A stretch of DNA of 64,000 nt from CAVUPF01 sp963777915 (GCA_963777915.1 CAVZSH010000005.1:124001-188000); one strand, 5' to 3'; positions 26,495 through 35,160 are shown, numbered from the stretch's first letter. Notes: generated by a model not told the origin, from the sequence alone. A program made the numbers and translations.

Positions 26495-26897
26495 ACGACC
26501 GGCCAGGCGTTTGAGGCTTTGATTCCGCCTGTCGCGTTGAGTAGTGCAGCGATCTCTTCCAGCGACCAGGTGGTGGGTCAGTTTGAGTCTACGGGTCGAT
26601 TTCGGCCCTAATCCGCTGAGGCCATTCGGCCCGACCCTAGACTGGAGCGCAATGGCTGAAGAGGGCCACGGGCCCCGAGACGCCGAGCACGCGCCCCAGC
26701 GATGGGAATCGCGGCCAAAGCAGCGGCCCAAAGCGAGGGGCCGAGAAGCTATCGCCAGAGCGGCGCTCTGGCGATAGCTGAAAACGCCGCAAACTCGCGC
26801 TGGGAGCGCAAAGCCAAAAGGATGCGCGGCAAGAGAAAGCGGCCCAAGCTGTCGGCTAAACGACTGCGCGGGGTAAATCGGCCCCGGCGGCCTAGCA
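26495..26897. other. Gene-poor stretch with a 15-bp perfect hairpin
   Basis: No convincing gene is seen. The arms AGCTATCGCCAGAGC (26747-26761) and GCTCTGGCGATAGCT (26765-26779) are exact complements around a GGC loop. The sequence is locally purine-rich and lower in GC than the surroundings. Frames through it (for example 26651-26777) have no recognisable motif. Confidence 0.55.
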
Positions 26898-27416
26898 CTA
26901 GCTTGCCGTGGTATCTAGGGCCGCTCGGATGTCCTTTATGAGCAGTTGCAGGTTCATGCGATCTGTCGGAGAGGGCTCAAAGCCAAAGCGCTCGTAGAAC
27001 CTTTGGGCGTTGTCGTTCACAGCATGGACGAGCAATAGACGCACCCCCATTTGCTCTGCCACAGAAACCGCGCGACTCATCGCATCTCGCAGGAGAAATG
27101 CGCCAATTCCTCTCCCCTGAACCGAACGATCTACCGCCAAGCGAGCCAAAAGGATCGCTGGAATTGGATATTGCGGCATTGATTTCCGCGCGCGGGGGGT
27201 TGCTTCGGCGTGCTCAATAGAGGCAACCGTCAGCGCGTGATAGCCGACTACCCGTCCCTGCTTGGCATCGATAACGACATAGGTTTGGGCCGACCCCGCT
27301 CCGGCCGCAGTCCGGGAATGCTTCACAAGCCAGACGTTGAGCGAGCCGACCCCGCATGCAAAGCCATTGACCCGGTGCTCGCCGCTCAGTGGCTGCGGAT
27401 CTAGAAAGCGGGCCAC
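26898..27416 (-). CDS. GNAT-family toxin (TacT-like)
   Basis: The start is taken at GTG 27416, just after the antitoxin stop, giving ~172 residues beginning ARFLDPQPLSGEHRVNGFAC. GVGSLNVWLVKHS follows, then the GNAT core VVIDAKQGRVVGYHALTV, ILLARLAVDRSVQGRGIG (the acetyl-CoA-binding RxxGxG) and LLLVHAVNDNAQRFYERFGF. Homologues such as TacT acetylate the amino group of charged tRNAs and stop translation. The DUF1778 antitoxin partner directly upstream supports this over a general acetyltransferase. All core GNAT motifs are intact, so the toxin looks functional. Confidence 0.9.
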   Translation of the reverse strand: MARFLDPQPLSGEHRVNGFACGVGSLNVWLVKHSRTAAGAGSAQTYVVIDAKQGRVVGYHALTVASIEHAEATPRARKSMPQYPIPAILLARLAVDRSVQGRGIGAFLLRDAMSRAVSVAEQMGVRLLLVHAVNDNAQRFYERFGFEPSPTDRMNLQLLIKDIRAALDTTAS

Positions 27417-27421
27417 TCCCC

Positions 27422-27685
27422 CTATTCTGGGCGCGGGCTGGAAAAGAGCTTGGCTAGCTCTGGGCGCGCCTGTGCGGGGCGATCCATTGCCGCAACTAGG
27501 GTCTGCCAATCGTCCGCGCTAAGACGAAAGCTGGTTCGATCAGCGAGAAGCCGCTCTGCTCTCTCTCGCCCGCTCTCCACAAGGAACTGCGTGAGCGTCT
27601 CATGATGAGCAGTCGCCGCGCGCTTGAATAGCGCCTGATCCTCCTCCGCGATACGCAGATTGACTCTTTGTTTCGCAGTCGCCAT
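27422..27685 (-). CDS. DUF1778 antitoxin (TacA-like)
   Basis: An 87-residue protein with the ribbon-helix-helix start ATAKQRVNLRIAEEDQALFK and helix AATAHHETLTQFLVESGRER, followed by the toxin-wrapping tail TSFRLSADDWQTLVAAMDRP. The motif FxLsxxxWqxFxxaLD is diagnostic of DUF1778 antitoxins of GNAT toxins. It neutralises the toxin downstream and, with it, represses the promoter. A palindrome lies 15 bases upstream of the ATG. Confidence 0.92.
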   Translation of the reverse strand: MATAKQRVNLRIAEEDQALFKRAATAHHETLTQFLVESGRERAERLLADRTSFRLSADDWQTLVAAMDRPAQARPELAKLFSSPRPE

Positions 27686-27699
27686 CTAAAAAGCAATGT

Positions 27700-27714
27700 A
27701 CATACAACGTATGT
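27700..27714. promoter_or_regulatory. Probable TacA operator palindrome
   Basis: ACATAC-AAC-GTATGT is a perfect 6-bp inverted repeat in an AT-rich patch 15 bases upstream of the antitoxin start. TGACATTGACATACG next to it could serve as part of the promoter. Ribbon-helix-helix antitoxins bind such short palindromes to autoregulate. Binding is inferred from position. Confidence 0.6.
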
Positions 27715-27942
27715 CAATGTCAAGCTGTAATTTCATGCTGGGGTTGCGTTCTTTGCCTTTGAACAGGCTGACCACCGAGAAAGCGCGCCCAAGCCATCAC
27801 CGCCCCGATCGGGGAAACAGAATCCGCGCCACGGTGCCGCATGATGGGCGGGAGTCGCCCCGCTAGTTTCGGGAGTGGCAAGGCGCAATCAATTACGACG
27901 CGTTCCCGTTGAAGGGGAGCGCATTGTCTTCCGGTTCGTGGG

Positions 27943-28143
27943 TCAGTTTGATTTGCGCCTGGAGGGCGGGTAAAAGGATCGGGCGATGGTTGCCGAGATC
28001 CACCCGAGCACCCATCCGATAAAAACCAAGAGGACCGTCCTTTGAGTGGCGGCACTGTCCAGGGTTACCACGGCAAGCCACAGAACCGCCCAGGCGATGG
28101 CACAACCGATGCTGTAGATCGTATAGGTGCCGCGTTTCCTCAT
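27943..28143 (-). CDS. Small two-helix membrane protein
   Basis: A 66-residue ORF from ATG 28143 reads MRKRGTYTIYSIGCAIAWAV, then a second hydrophobic helix TVLLVFIGWVLGWISATIA, and ends with a basic tail (PPSRRKSN). The hydrophobic pattern and positive ends are those of a genuine small integral membrane protein. No family is recognised. The region between it and the TacAT operator, and the 330 bp up to alkB, holds nothing else convincing. Confidence 0.5.
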   Translation of the reverse strand: MRKRGTYTIYSIGCAIAWAVLWLAVVTLDSAATQRTVLLVFIGWVLGWISATIARSFYPPSRRKSN

Positions 28144-28404
28144 CTTTGCGCGCCCATGCTCAAATCGTAGTCAGCGAGCGGCGCTAGGGGGCGTCAGTTG
28201 AAGCTTTCGGGGGGTCTGGGTAGTCCAAGCTGCTGCTCCACGGCTCCCAGGATCTGGTTCGGGTCGCGCACGACTTCTTTCCCCCTCCCGTAGAGGGTCA
28301 CGATTTTGTGGCGACTTCAAACTGAGACACCACCCCGGAGCAGACACACTCGGCAGCCCGCCGCCGTACCGGAAACCGACAAGGAGCAGGAACTTGTTGC
28401 GGTA

Positions 28405-28464
28405 CTTGACAAAAAATGCTATCTTGTCAATGAAAGGGACGATGCTGGATCGTTTGACAAGGAG
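28405..28464. promoter_or_regulatory. alkB promoter region with TTGACA/TGTCAA operator half-sites
   Basis: TTGACA (28406-28411) and TGTCAA (28425-28430) form an inverted repeat. A further TTTGACA lies at about 28453, next to the AAGGAGAC ribosome binding site of alkB. The stretch is markedly AT-rich. The first TTGACA could also be the -35 element. Its arrangement fits repression by the TetR regulator encoded at the end of the operon (inference). Confidence 0.55.
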
Positions 28465-28472
28465 ACACTGAG

Positions 28473-29675
28473 ATGGAGGCTGCAACGCACGCCCATACGC
28501 ACGCTCACTCCCATGGGGAAGGCGTCGATCTCAACCCAGCCACCTGGCGTGACCCGAAGCGCTATGCCTGGCTACTGGGGCTGATCGTGCCTCTCGCCCC
28601 GTTCCTCGCCTGGGCCGACGTGCAGGTGACCGGATGGAGCTTCCTCTGGTTCTTCGGCCCGCTGCTCGTCTTCGTCTTCTTCCCGCTGCTCGACATCGTT
28701 GTTGGGATGGATGCCCGCAACCCCCCCGACAGCGTCATCAAATGGCTGGAGCAGGACCGCTATTACCGCTGGTGCACCTACATCTTCATCCCGATCCAGT
28801 ACGCCGGCCTCCTGTTTGCCTGCTGGCTATGGTCAAACGGTGGCCTCAGCACCTTCGACAGCATCGGTCTGGCGTTGACGATGGGAGTCGTCGGCGGCAT
28901 TGCGATCAACACAGCCCACGAGCTCGGCCACAAGCGGGCCAGCCTCGAGCGCTGGCTCAGCCGGGTGGCCCTCGCGCAGAGCGGCTACGGCCATTTCTTC
29001 ATCGAGCACAACCGTGGCCATCACGTCCGCGTCGCCACCCCCGAGGACCCGGCCAGCTCGCGATTGGGGGAGAGCTTTTGGGCGTTTTTGCCGCGGACCG
29101 TGATCGGCAGCCTGCGCTCGAGCTGGGGGCTTGAGTGCGCCCGCCTTGACCGCATGGGCCGCTCGCACTGGACGCTGCGCAACGACATCCTCGGCGCCTG
29201 GGCGATGACCGTCGCCCTCTTCGCCGCCCTCACCATGGTCTTCGGCCTCGTCGTCCTTCCTTATCTGCTGGTCCAGGCGGTGGTCGGCTTCTCTTTGCTG
29301 GAGGTCGTCAACTACCTCGAGCACTACGGGTTGCTGCGCAAAAAGCGCGAGGACGGTCGCTATGAGCGCACCCTTCCCGAGCACAGCTGGAACAGCAACA
29401 ACGTCGCCTCCAACGTGCTCCTCTACCACCTACAACGCCACAGCGACCACCACGCCAACCCGACCCGGCGCTACCAGGCGCTGCGCCACGTCGACGAGGC
29501 GCCGCAGCTGCCAACCGGCTACGCCGGGATGATCGTCTTGGCCTGGTTTCCGCCGCTGTGGCGGCGGGTTATGGACCCCCTGCTCCTAGAGCACTATGAG
29601 GGCGACCTGGCCCGGGCCAACCTCCAGCCGCGGGCCCGCCGCCGGCTTTTCGCCCGCTACGGGGCGACATCGTGA
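28473..29675 (+). CDS. alkB: Alkane 1-monooxygenase AlkB
   Basis: The 400-residue membrane protein has several hydrophobic helices and the histidine boxes of AlkB: NTAHELGHK, EHNRGHHVRVATPEDPA, NYLEHYGLLR and LQRHSDHHANPTRRYQ. The di-iron site they form hydroxylates the terminal carbon of medium or long alkanes with O2 and electrons from rubredoxin. The N-terminus is His-rich (AHTHAHSHGEG). Its stop overlaps the GTG of a rubredoxin gene, followed by a TetR gene, giving a compact alkane-oxidation operon. The GMC oxidoreductase at 31374 could oxidise the alcohols produced. All His boxes are intact. Confidence 0.96.
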   Translation: MEAATHAHTHAHSHGEGVDLNPATWRDPKRYAWLLGLIVPLAPFLAWADVQVTGWSFLWFFGPLLVFVFFPLLDIVVGMDARNPPDSVIKWLEQDRYYRWCTYIFIPIQYAGLLFACWLWSNGGLSTFDSIGLALTMGVVGGIAINTAHELGHKRASLERWLSRVALAQSGYGHFFIEHNRGHHVRVATPEDPASSRLGESFWAFLPRTVIGSLRSSWGLECARLDRMGRSHWTLRNDILGAWAMTVALFAALTMVFGLVVLPYLLVQAVVGFSLLEVVNYLEHYGLLRKKREDGRYERTLPEHSWNSNNVASNVLLYHLQRHSDHHANPTRRYQALRHVDEAPQLPTGYAGMIVLAWFPPLWRRVMDPLLLEHYEGDLARANLQPRARRRLFARYGATS

Positions 29676-29836
29676 GCGCCTGGCACTGTCCGGTTTGCGG
29701 ATACGTCTATGAGGAGGAGGCTGGGAACCCGCGCGAGGGCTTCCCGCCTGGCACGCCGTGGAGCGAGGTGCCCGACGAGTGGGCCTGTCCGGACTGCGGG
29801 GTACGCGACAAGGTCGACTTCGAGGCCGAGGAGTGA
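29672..29836 (+). CDS. Rubredoxin
   Basis: The 54-residue protein contains both iron-binding knuckles, HCPVCGYVYEEEAGNPREG and WACPDCGVRDKVDFE. The CxxC pairs are ~35 residues apart, exactly as in AlkG-type rubredoxins. The GTG start overlaps the alkB stop, and its own stop overlaps the GTG of the TetR gene (GTGA both times). It shuttles electrons from a rubredoxin reductase, not seen in the window, to AlkB. Confidence 0.96.
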   Translation: MSAWHCPVCGYVYEEEAGNPREGFPPGTPWSEVPDEWACPDCGVRDKVDFEAEE

Positions 29837-30465
29837 CCGTGTCCACTGCGACGATGGGGGCGATGCCGAGCACCCGCACCCCCTACCCGCAAGCCGCCCG
29901 CCGGCTTCTGCGCGAGACCTTGTTCGGCGCGGCGCGCGACCAGCTCGAGCAGCGCGCCTGGGCCGAGATCACGATGGCGGAAATCGCCACCGCGGCGGGC
30001 GTCAGCCGCCAGACCCTCTACAAGGAGTTCGGCAGCCGCGCCGAGTTCGGTCAGGCCTTCGTCATCCACGAGGGAGAGCGCTTCCTCGACGCGGTCGAGG
30101 CGGCTGTGCACGAACACCTCGATGACCCTCGCGCCGCGGTCGGTGCCGCGCTTGAGCTGTTTCTCCGCACCGCCGGCGAGGACTCGCTGATCCGCATCCT
30201 CCTCAGCGATGACGGTACGGGTGGCATGCTTCCCTTCGTAACCACCCAGGGCATGCCCGTGGTCCAGTGGGCCACCGCCCGGCTGGCCGCGGTCATCCAG
30301 GAAGGCTGGCCGCGAGCATCCGAGCCCGACGCCCTGCTCTTGGCCGAGTCCCTGGTTCGCCTTGCGATCAGCTACATCACGGCCCCCGGCGGCCCCCCGG
30401 AGCAGACCGCCGCCGCCGCCGGCAAGCTGCTCGGCCCCTACATAGACCATGCGCTGGGAAGCTGA
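29833..30465 (+). CDS. TetR-family regulator of the alkane operon
   Basis: With GTG 29833 as start the protein has 210 residues; later GTG/ATG starts within 30 bases are possible. The DNA-binding domain reads ITMAEIATAAGVSRQTLYKE with FGSRAEFGQAF. The ligand domain includes HLDDPRAAVGAALELFLRTA. It lies third in the alkB-rubredoxin operon with a GTGA overlap, the arrangement seen in other actinobacterial alkB loci where such a regulator senses alkanes or fatty-acid products. The TTGACA/TGTCAA palindrome upstream of alkB is its likely target. Confidence 0.88.
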   Translation: MTVSTATMGAMPSTRTPYPQAARRLLRETLFGAARDQLEQRAWAEITMAEIATAAGVSRQTLYKEFGSRAEFGQAFVIHEGERFLDAVEAAVHEHLDDPRAAVGAALELFLRTAGEDSLIRILLSDDGTGGMLPFVTTQGMPVVQWATARLAAVIQEGWPRASEPDALLLAESLVRLAISYITAPGGPPEQTAAAAGKLLGPYIDHALGS

Positions 30466-30602
30466 GCGCGGCTAGCGAGAAAGGTCGCTCCGCTCAAACA
30501 GCAGCGCACCGATCGCCGCCAGCGCAATCGCCGCGATGGTGGCGCCGAGAAGGAAGGAGGTTGATGCCCTCCTCGACCCGGCCAGCCGCCGCTAGTACCG
30601 AC

Positions 30603-31106
30603 CTACTTGACCACCTTGCCCGAGGGCGAGATCACATACCAGTAGCCGCCGTTGAGGTTCACGCCTTGTCCCGTCGCGCTCCCCGCCGAGGTATCGGCGG
30701 TGTAGGTGTAGAGCGGCCAGCCGGCATAGGTGACGACTTCGCCGCCTTCGGGATCGGGGTCCTTGCCCAGCAGCTTTGACTGCACCGCTCCCGAGGCGAT
30801 CGCTTTCTGGCCGCTTTCCAGCTTTAGCGGCGGCCAGATGGCGGCGCATTCTCCTTGGCAGGTGACCTTGCTTTCCTTGTCGGGGGCGAAGACATAGAGC
30901 GTCTTGCCTTCTTCGTTGACCAGCACAGGCCCCAGGCTCGACACCGACTTAGCCGAGACCTTCACGCCCGGCGCTGAGGCCCCCGACTTGGCGGATGACG
31001 TAGAAGTGGTCGTTGTGCTGCTGCTAGTGCTACTGCTGCTACTCCCACAGCCCGCGACGATGAGTGCGGCGGCGGGAAGGACGAGCACGGCGGTTAGCTT
31101 CCTCAC
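30603..31106 (-). CDS. Lipoprotein with COG4315-type Yx[FWY]xxD repeats
   Basis: A 167-residue protein with lipobox LIVAGCGSSS (signal peptidase II cleavage before Cys) and a Ser/Thr linker. Two copies of the family repeat follow: LVNEEGKTLYVFAPDK with CQGECAAIWPPL, and TYAGWPLYTYTAD. Members are surface lipoproteins of unknown role, some linked to heme or redox partners through the conserved CxxxCAxxWPP motif. Lipid anchoring on the outer face of the membrane is expected. Not obviously in an operon. Confidence 0.85.
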   Translation of the reverse strand: MRKLTAVLVLPAAALIVAGCGSSSSSTSSSTTTTSTSSAKSGASAPGVKVSAKSVSSLGPVLVNEEGKTLYVFAPDKESKVTCQGECAAIWPPLKLESGQKAIASGAVQSKLLGKDPDPEGGEVVTYAGWPLYTYTADTSAGSATGQGVNLNGGYWYVISPSGKVVK

Positions 31107-31373
31107 GACTTCCTCCTAGTCATCGTGGCCAGTTGCGGATGTTGCGCCATCCAGTCTAGGCGCTGAGCGCGAGAGTTGGGTCCGATCGATGACGCTTGTC
31201 AGCGGACACCGCATTGTTGGGCGTTCCCACCAGGCGACCTGCTCGGCGTAGCGATCCGCGGATTGCTGGAACCTCGTACAGCGTCAGGCGTCAAGCGCCG
31301 AGAACCTCGCGAGCTTCCAATCCCATGCCTGCTGTGTTGGCGCTTGGCTGATCGCCGCGACGCTACATAGTCG

Positions 31374-32990
31374 CTACAGCTGGGCCGTCTGGGAAACGTC
31401 CCCGGCGGCCTCAGTGGCGGCCACAGCGCCGCCATGGCGAATCAGATCGGCGGCGCGCTCGGCGATCGCGATCGTCGGGGCGTTGGTGTTGCCGCGGGGG
31501 ACGCTTGGCATCGCCGAGGCGTCGACGACACGCAGGCCCGCGACGCCGCGCACGCGCAGCTCGGGGTCGAGGACAGCATCGGTGTCTGAGCCCATGCGGC
31601 AGGTGCCGACCGGGTGAAAGAACGTGTAGGTCTGCCGGCGGATGTAGGCGCGCAGATCGGCCTCGGACTCCGAGGCCGGCTCGTCGTAGAGCCTGCGGGT
31701 GTACGGGGCAAGCGCCGGCTGGGCACCGATCTCGGCGACTATGCGCAGACCCTCCAGCATCGTCTGCATGTCGGAGTCCTCGGCGTAGTAGTTGTGGAGG
31801 ATGTAGGGCTTGACGGTGGGATCGGGTGAGCGCAGGGTGAGCGCTCCGCGACTGGCGGGCTTCAGCGGACAGACGGCAAGGGTGAAGCCGTGTTCAAAGA
31901 TGGGCTCCTCGAGAAGCACGGCCGGCACCGCGTGGAACTGCAGGTCTGGTGCCGGCAGCTCGGCGCTGGTGCGGAGGAACCCGCCGGCCTCGACCGCGTT
32001 GGAGGTCAGTGGTCCACGACCCTCGGCGGAGAACATGGCCATGTTCTCCTCGCTCATCGCGCTCAGCAGCGAAACGGGCTCATCGTGGGTCCACAGCAGA
32101 CCGCTCCCCGAATGGTCTTGAAGGTTCTGCCCGACCGCGGGCAGATCGGCAACCACCGGGATCTGCATCATCGTCAACAGCTCTGCGGAACCGACCCCGG
32201 AGAGCATCAGCAGCTGCGGAGAGTTATACGTGCCACCGCAAAGGATCACCTCGCGCTCGGCGCGCAGATCATGCAGATCGTTTAGCTCACCGAGTCGCGC
32301 AGCCTGCACCCCAACGGCACGGCCGTCCTCGAACAGCACCCGGTGAACCTGCATGAACGTCTCCACGGTCAGGTTGGGACGGGACATCGCCGGCTGCAGA
32401 TAGCCCACCGCGGTCGAGCAGCGCCGTCCGTCGCGTTGGGTGACCTGGTAGCGACCGAAGCCGTCCTGCTCGGCGCCGTTGAAGTCCTCATTGCCCCGCT
32501 GCCCGTCCTGGTCGCACGCCTCCAGGAATGCCTCCGTCATGGCGTTGCGTGAGCGTCCATCTGAAACGGTCAGCGGCCCGCCTGTGCCGTGATACTCCGA
32601 AGCGCCGCGCTCGTTGTCCTCGGCACGCTTGAAGTAGGGCAGCAGGTCCTCATATCCCCATCCCTCGCAGCCGGCATCGCGCCACTCGTCATAGTCGGCG
32701 CGGTGCCCACGTATGTAGACCATCCAATTGATCGAGGATGATCCGCCGAGGGTTTTGCCGCGCGGCAAATGCACGCGCCGGTGATCGGCGAACGGCTCCG
32801 GCCCGGTCGAGTAGTCCCAGTCGACCGGCGAGTGAAGCAGCTGGGGAAGGGCGGCCGGCACGTGGACGTTCTCGATCGTGTCAGGTGGGCCGGCCTCGAT
32901 CAAGAGCACGCTGACATCGGGGTCCTCGGTCAGCCGAGAGGCCAACACGCAGCCCGCCGAGCCGGCTCCCACGATTACGTAGTCATACAT
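31374..32990 (-). CDS. GMC-family FAD oxidoreductase (choline/alcohol dehydrogenase-like)
   Basis: The start is chosen at ATG 32990 because MYDYVIVGAGSAGCVLASRL begins the FAD-binding fold immediately. The ~538-residue protein carries LPRGKTLGGSSSINWMVYIR (GMC signature 1), GTYNSPQLLMLSGVG (signature 2) and the C-terminal active-site region TFFHPVGTCRMGSD (His) and PRGNTNAPTIAIAE (Asn). It oxidises primary alcohols such as choline or fatty alcohols to aldehydes. Its position 1 kb from the alkane hydroxylase operon suggests possible use on alkanols, but that is inference. The family is certain, the substrate open. Confidence 0.92.
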   Translation of the reverse strand: MYDYVIVGAGSAGCVLASRLTEDPDVSVLLIEAGPPDTIENVHVPAALPQLLHSPVDWDYSTGPEPFADHRRVHLPRGKTLGGSSSINWMVYIRGHRADYDEWRDAGCEGWGYEDLLPYFKRAEDNERGASEYHGTGGPLTVSDGRSRNAMTEAFLEACDQDGQRGNEDFNGAEQDGFGRYQVTQRDGRRCSTAVGYLQPAMSRPNLTVETFMQVHRVLFEDGRAVGVQAARLGELNDLHDLRAEREVILCGGTYNSPQLLMLSGVGSAELLTMMQIPVVADLPAVGQNLQDHSGSGLLWTHDEPVSLLSAMSEENMAMFSAEGRGPLTSNAVEAGGFLRTSAELPAPDLQFHAVPAVLLEEPIFEHGFTLAVCPLKPASRGALTLRSPDPTVKPYILHNYYAEDSDMQTMLEGLRIVAEIGAQPALAPYTRRLYDEPASESEADLRAYIRRQTYTFFHPVGTCRMGSDTDAVLDPELRVRGVAGLRVVDASAMPSVPRGNTNAPTIAIAERAADLIRHGGAVAATEAAGDVSQTAQL

Positions 32991-33313
32991 AAGTTCTGTC
33001 TCCCTCCGGCGCCAGGCCACTGGGCGGCCACAAAGCTAGAACAGCTGCCGTTGCCACACTACTCCGTCGATTCCGGGCGCGCGGCGAGTGGCATCTCGCC
33101 GTTAGGCTCTGCATCTCCCGTCATCGACCCCATCCGCGATCAGCAAGACGAGCGGCTCATGCGCCTCCGGTCTGGACCGTGCGCTCCGGGGCAGATGTCA
33201 ACGCCGGCCATAAGGCCAGCCGGCCCAACGGCAAAGTGCCGCATCGGTGACTGCCCGCAGTCCTTGGCCCGAAATTCGCATGAAGGGAGAGCATCGGGTA
33301 CGGTCGAGAGAGG

Positions 33314-33514
33314 GTGATTTTCGACTTCCGCTACAAGGACGCCCAGGGTAAGTGGAAAGCGCTGGGGCACCGCAAGGGCCTCACCCGGGATGCTGCCTTC
33401 GCCTCCTTGGAGGAGAGAGCCGGTCGCAGTTACGCAACCGAGTACATGTCTCGGCCGCGAGACGGCCGGACCCGGCAATGGGATCTGTTCAGGCGCCCAG
33501 ACGAGTCCCTTTGA
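33314..33514 (+). CDS. Small hypothetical protein
   Basis: A 66-residue ORF from GTG 33314 behind GAGAGAGG. It reads IFDFRYKDAQGKWKALGHRK, then a helix GLTRDAAFASLEERAGRSYA and the basic tail MSRPRDGRTRQWDLFRRPDE. The composition is protein-like and the beta-hairpin start resembles DNA-binding AP2/integrase arm modules, but no family assignment is secure. The 290 bp upstream are without a gene. Confidence 0.45.
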   Translation: MIFDFRYKDAQGKWKALGHRKGLTRDAAFASLEERAGRSYATEYMSRPRDGRTRQWDLFRRPDESL

Positions 33515-33692
33515 CCAGCGCCCGCGGGTCCGCCCGGGTGGTAAGTGTGCGGTGGTCCGTCAAACGGTCCGTGGAAATGTCGGCCCCGAGAATTCAAACC
33601 GCCTAGGTCTGTAGGCCCGTCGGGGGCGGAGGGGGCTCTGTTATCCGGTGGGGCTGGGGTACGGGATCGGCCCCGCGGAGTCGGTGGCCACC

Positions 33693-34031
33693 TCAGACGG
33701 CGCCGGGGTCCTCGAGGCCGGAGATCACACGCGCCACGGCGCGATAGTCACCGGCGGCGATCCGCTCGATCGGCTTGTCGTCGTCGAGTACGGAGACCGG
33801 CTTGTTCAGCCATACCGGTATGTAGGTCGGGCGGATGACGTGGGCAAGGCGCTCAACCAACGAGGAGAGCTCCGTCAACCGCTCGGCGCGTGATCCGCTC
33901 GGCGTGCTGCGGCCGGCTAGCCATTCGCGCACGGTGCTTGGCGCCGCGCCGGTGGCGCGAGCGATCTCGCGGTCTGAGAGGTGGCCGGTGTCGTGAACGT
34001 GGATGGCCTCTTCGGCATAGGCGGTAGCCAT
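33693..34031 (-). CDS. Xre/MbcA/ParS-family antitoxin
   Basis: A 112-residue protein. The N-terminal HTH region GHLSDREIARATGAAPSTVR-EWLAG is followed by a C-terminal segment VLDDDKPIERIAAGDYRAVA typical of the MbcA/ParS toxin-binding domain (DUF2384), whose partners are RES-domain NAD-degrading toxins. In this family the toxin gene normally follows directly, but the ~180 bp downstream (33514-33692) encode no RES protein. It is thus an orphan, possibly left after loss of the toxin. It is divergent from the AbrB-PIN pair. Confidence 0.72.
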   Translation of the reverse strand: MATAYAEEAIHVHDTGHLSDREIARATGAAPSTVREWLAGRSTPSGSRAERLTELSSLVERLAHVIRPTYIPVWLNKPVSVLDDDKPIERIAAGDYRAVARVISGLEDPGAV

Positions 34032-34213
34032 AGCGGCACAGTAGCGCTCCGGCGTTATTTCGACAATATTTCGTCGTTGGTCCCCGCACCGAGCCCCTCA
34101 ATCGTTGGCGCTTGCGGCAACTTTTGGGGGCGCCGAGAGCCTGCTTGCCAGTGCGGCATTCGTTGCCGGCGAGGTTCGGATTCGCTCCGGTATTACCTGT
34201 TAGTCTTACCAGC

Positions 34214-34429
34214 ATGAGAGTCACGCAGAAGGGCCAGGTGACGATCCCCCTCCCCGTCAGAGAGGCGCTCGGCATCCGCCCGGGCACCGAGGTGCGCTTC
34301 GAGCTGGATCGCAAGGGCGCGCGACTCGTCACGGGCGAGGAGCGGGCGCAAAAGCAGGTGTCCGCGATGCGCGGCGCCGGCGACGTGGCGCTCAGTACCG
34401 ACGAGATCCTGGCGCTCACCCGTCGGTGA
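34214..34429 (+). CDS. AbrB/SpoVT-type antitoxin (VapB-like)
   Basis: From ATG 34214 the 71-residue protein opens with RVTQKGQVTIPLPVREALGI and PGTEVRFEL, the swapped-hairpin AbrB DNA-binding fold. A toxin-binding helix GDVALSTDEILALTRR ends the chain. It represses the operon and inhibits the PIN RNase downstream, whose start overlaps its stop (GTGA). Starting at an upstream codon would add an unrelated 34-residue extension, so the ATG is preferred. Confidence 0.9.
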   Translation: MRVTQKGQVTIPLPVREALGIRPGTEVRFELDRKGARLVTGEERAQKQVSAMRGAGDVALSTDEILALTRR

Positions 34430-34842
34430 GCGCTCGCCCAGGCACCTTCCTCGACAGCAGCGTCCTGCTCAACGTCTTCACCGGAGACGAGCGCTGGCTT
34501 AAGTGGTCAGAGCGCTCGCTGGTGGAGGCGATCGCCACGGGTCCCGTCGTGATCAATGCTGTCGTGCTCGCCGAGGTGGCGCCGCGCTTCTCGCGGATCG
34601 AGGACCTGGAGGCGGCGCTGCCCGAGCAGATGATCGTCGAGGAGCTGCCGCGCGCCGCCGCCTTTCTCGCCGGACACGCCCATGCTTCCTACCGCCACGC
34701 CGGCGGCGCGCGCGAGCAGATCCTCGCCGACTTCTTGATCGCCTCTCATGCTGCCGTCACCGGCCGGCCCCTGCTCACCCGCGACCCGCGGCGGGTCGCG
34801 ACTTACCTACCGGGGGCGGAGTTGATCTCGCCCGAGGGTTGA
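34426..34842 (+). CDS. PIN-domain toxin (VapC-like)
   Basis: A 138-residue protein with FLDSSVLLNVFTGDERWLKW (first Asp), INAVVLAEVAPRFSRIEDLE (Glu) and EQILADFLIASHAAVTGRPL followed by LLTRDPRRVATYLPGAELIS (Asp residues). These are the four acidic positions of VapC RNases. It probably cleaves tRNA or rRNA when free of its AbrB-type partner. The PIN core is complete, without frameshift. It is coupled to the antitoxin by a 4-base overlap. Confidence 0.9.
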   Translation: MSARPGTFLDSSVLLNVFTGDERWLKWSERSLVEAIATGPVVINAVVLAEVAPRFSRIEDLEAALPEQMIVEELPRAAAFLAGHAHASYRHAGGAREQILADFLIASHAAVTGRPLLTRDPRRVATYLPGAELISPEG

Positions 34843-35006
34843 CGTCGAGTTATCGAGCGTCGCTTTCCCGCCTATCGACGGGCTGCGCATGACCGGTGAA
34901 GGCTCGTCCGCTGTTCCCACGTCCGCTTTGGTGGTCGAGAACCCAAACCGCCGCTCACGCGTCACCAGTGACCTGCATAGCTCGACGATTTCCAGGCGTC
35001 GTTAAT

Positions 35007-35091
<85 letters not shown>

Positions 35092-35146
35092 TAGAGGGCG
35101 GTTGATTGTATTGGCCTTGAAAGCATCCGGATCAGTCGGTAGCCTG

Positions 35147-35160
35147 CGAACACTTGTTCG
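35147..35160. promoter_or_regulatory. SOS box upstream of lexA
   Basis: CGAACACTTGTTCG matches the Gram-positive/actinobacterial LexA operator CGAAC-N4-GTTCG perfectly. It lies 43 bases before the lexA GTG, so LexA should repress its own gene until DNA damage triggers autocleavage. Confidence 0.9.
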
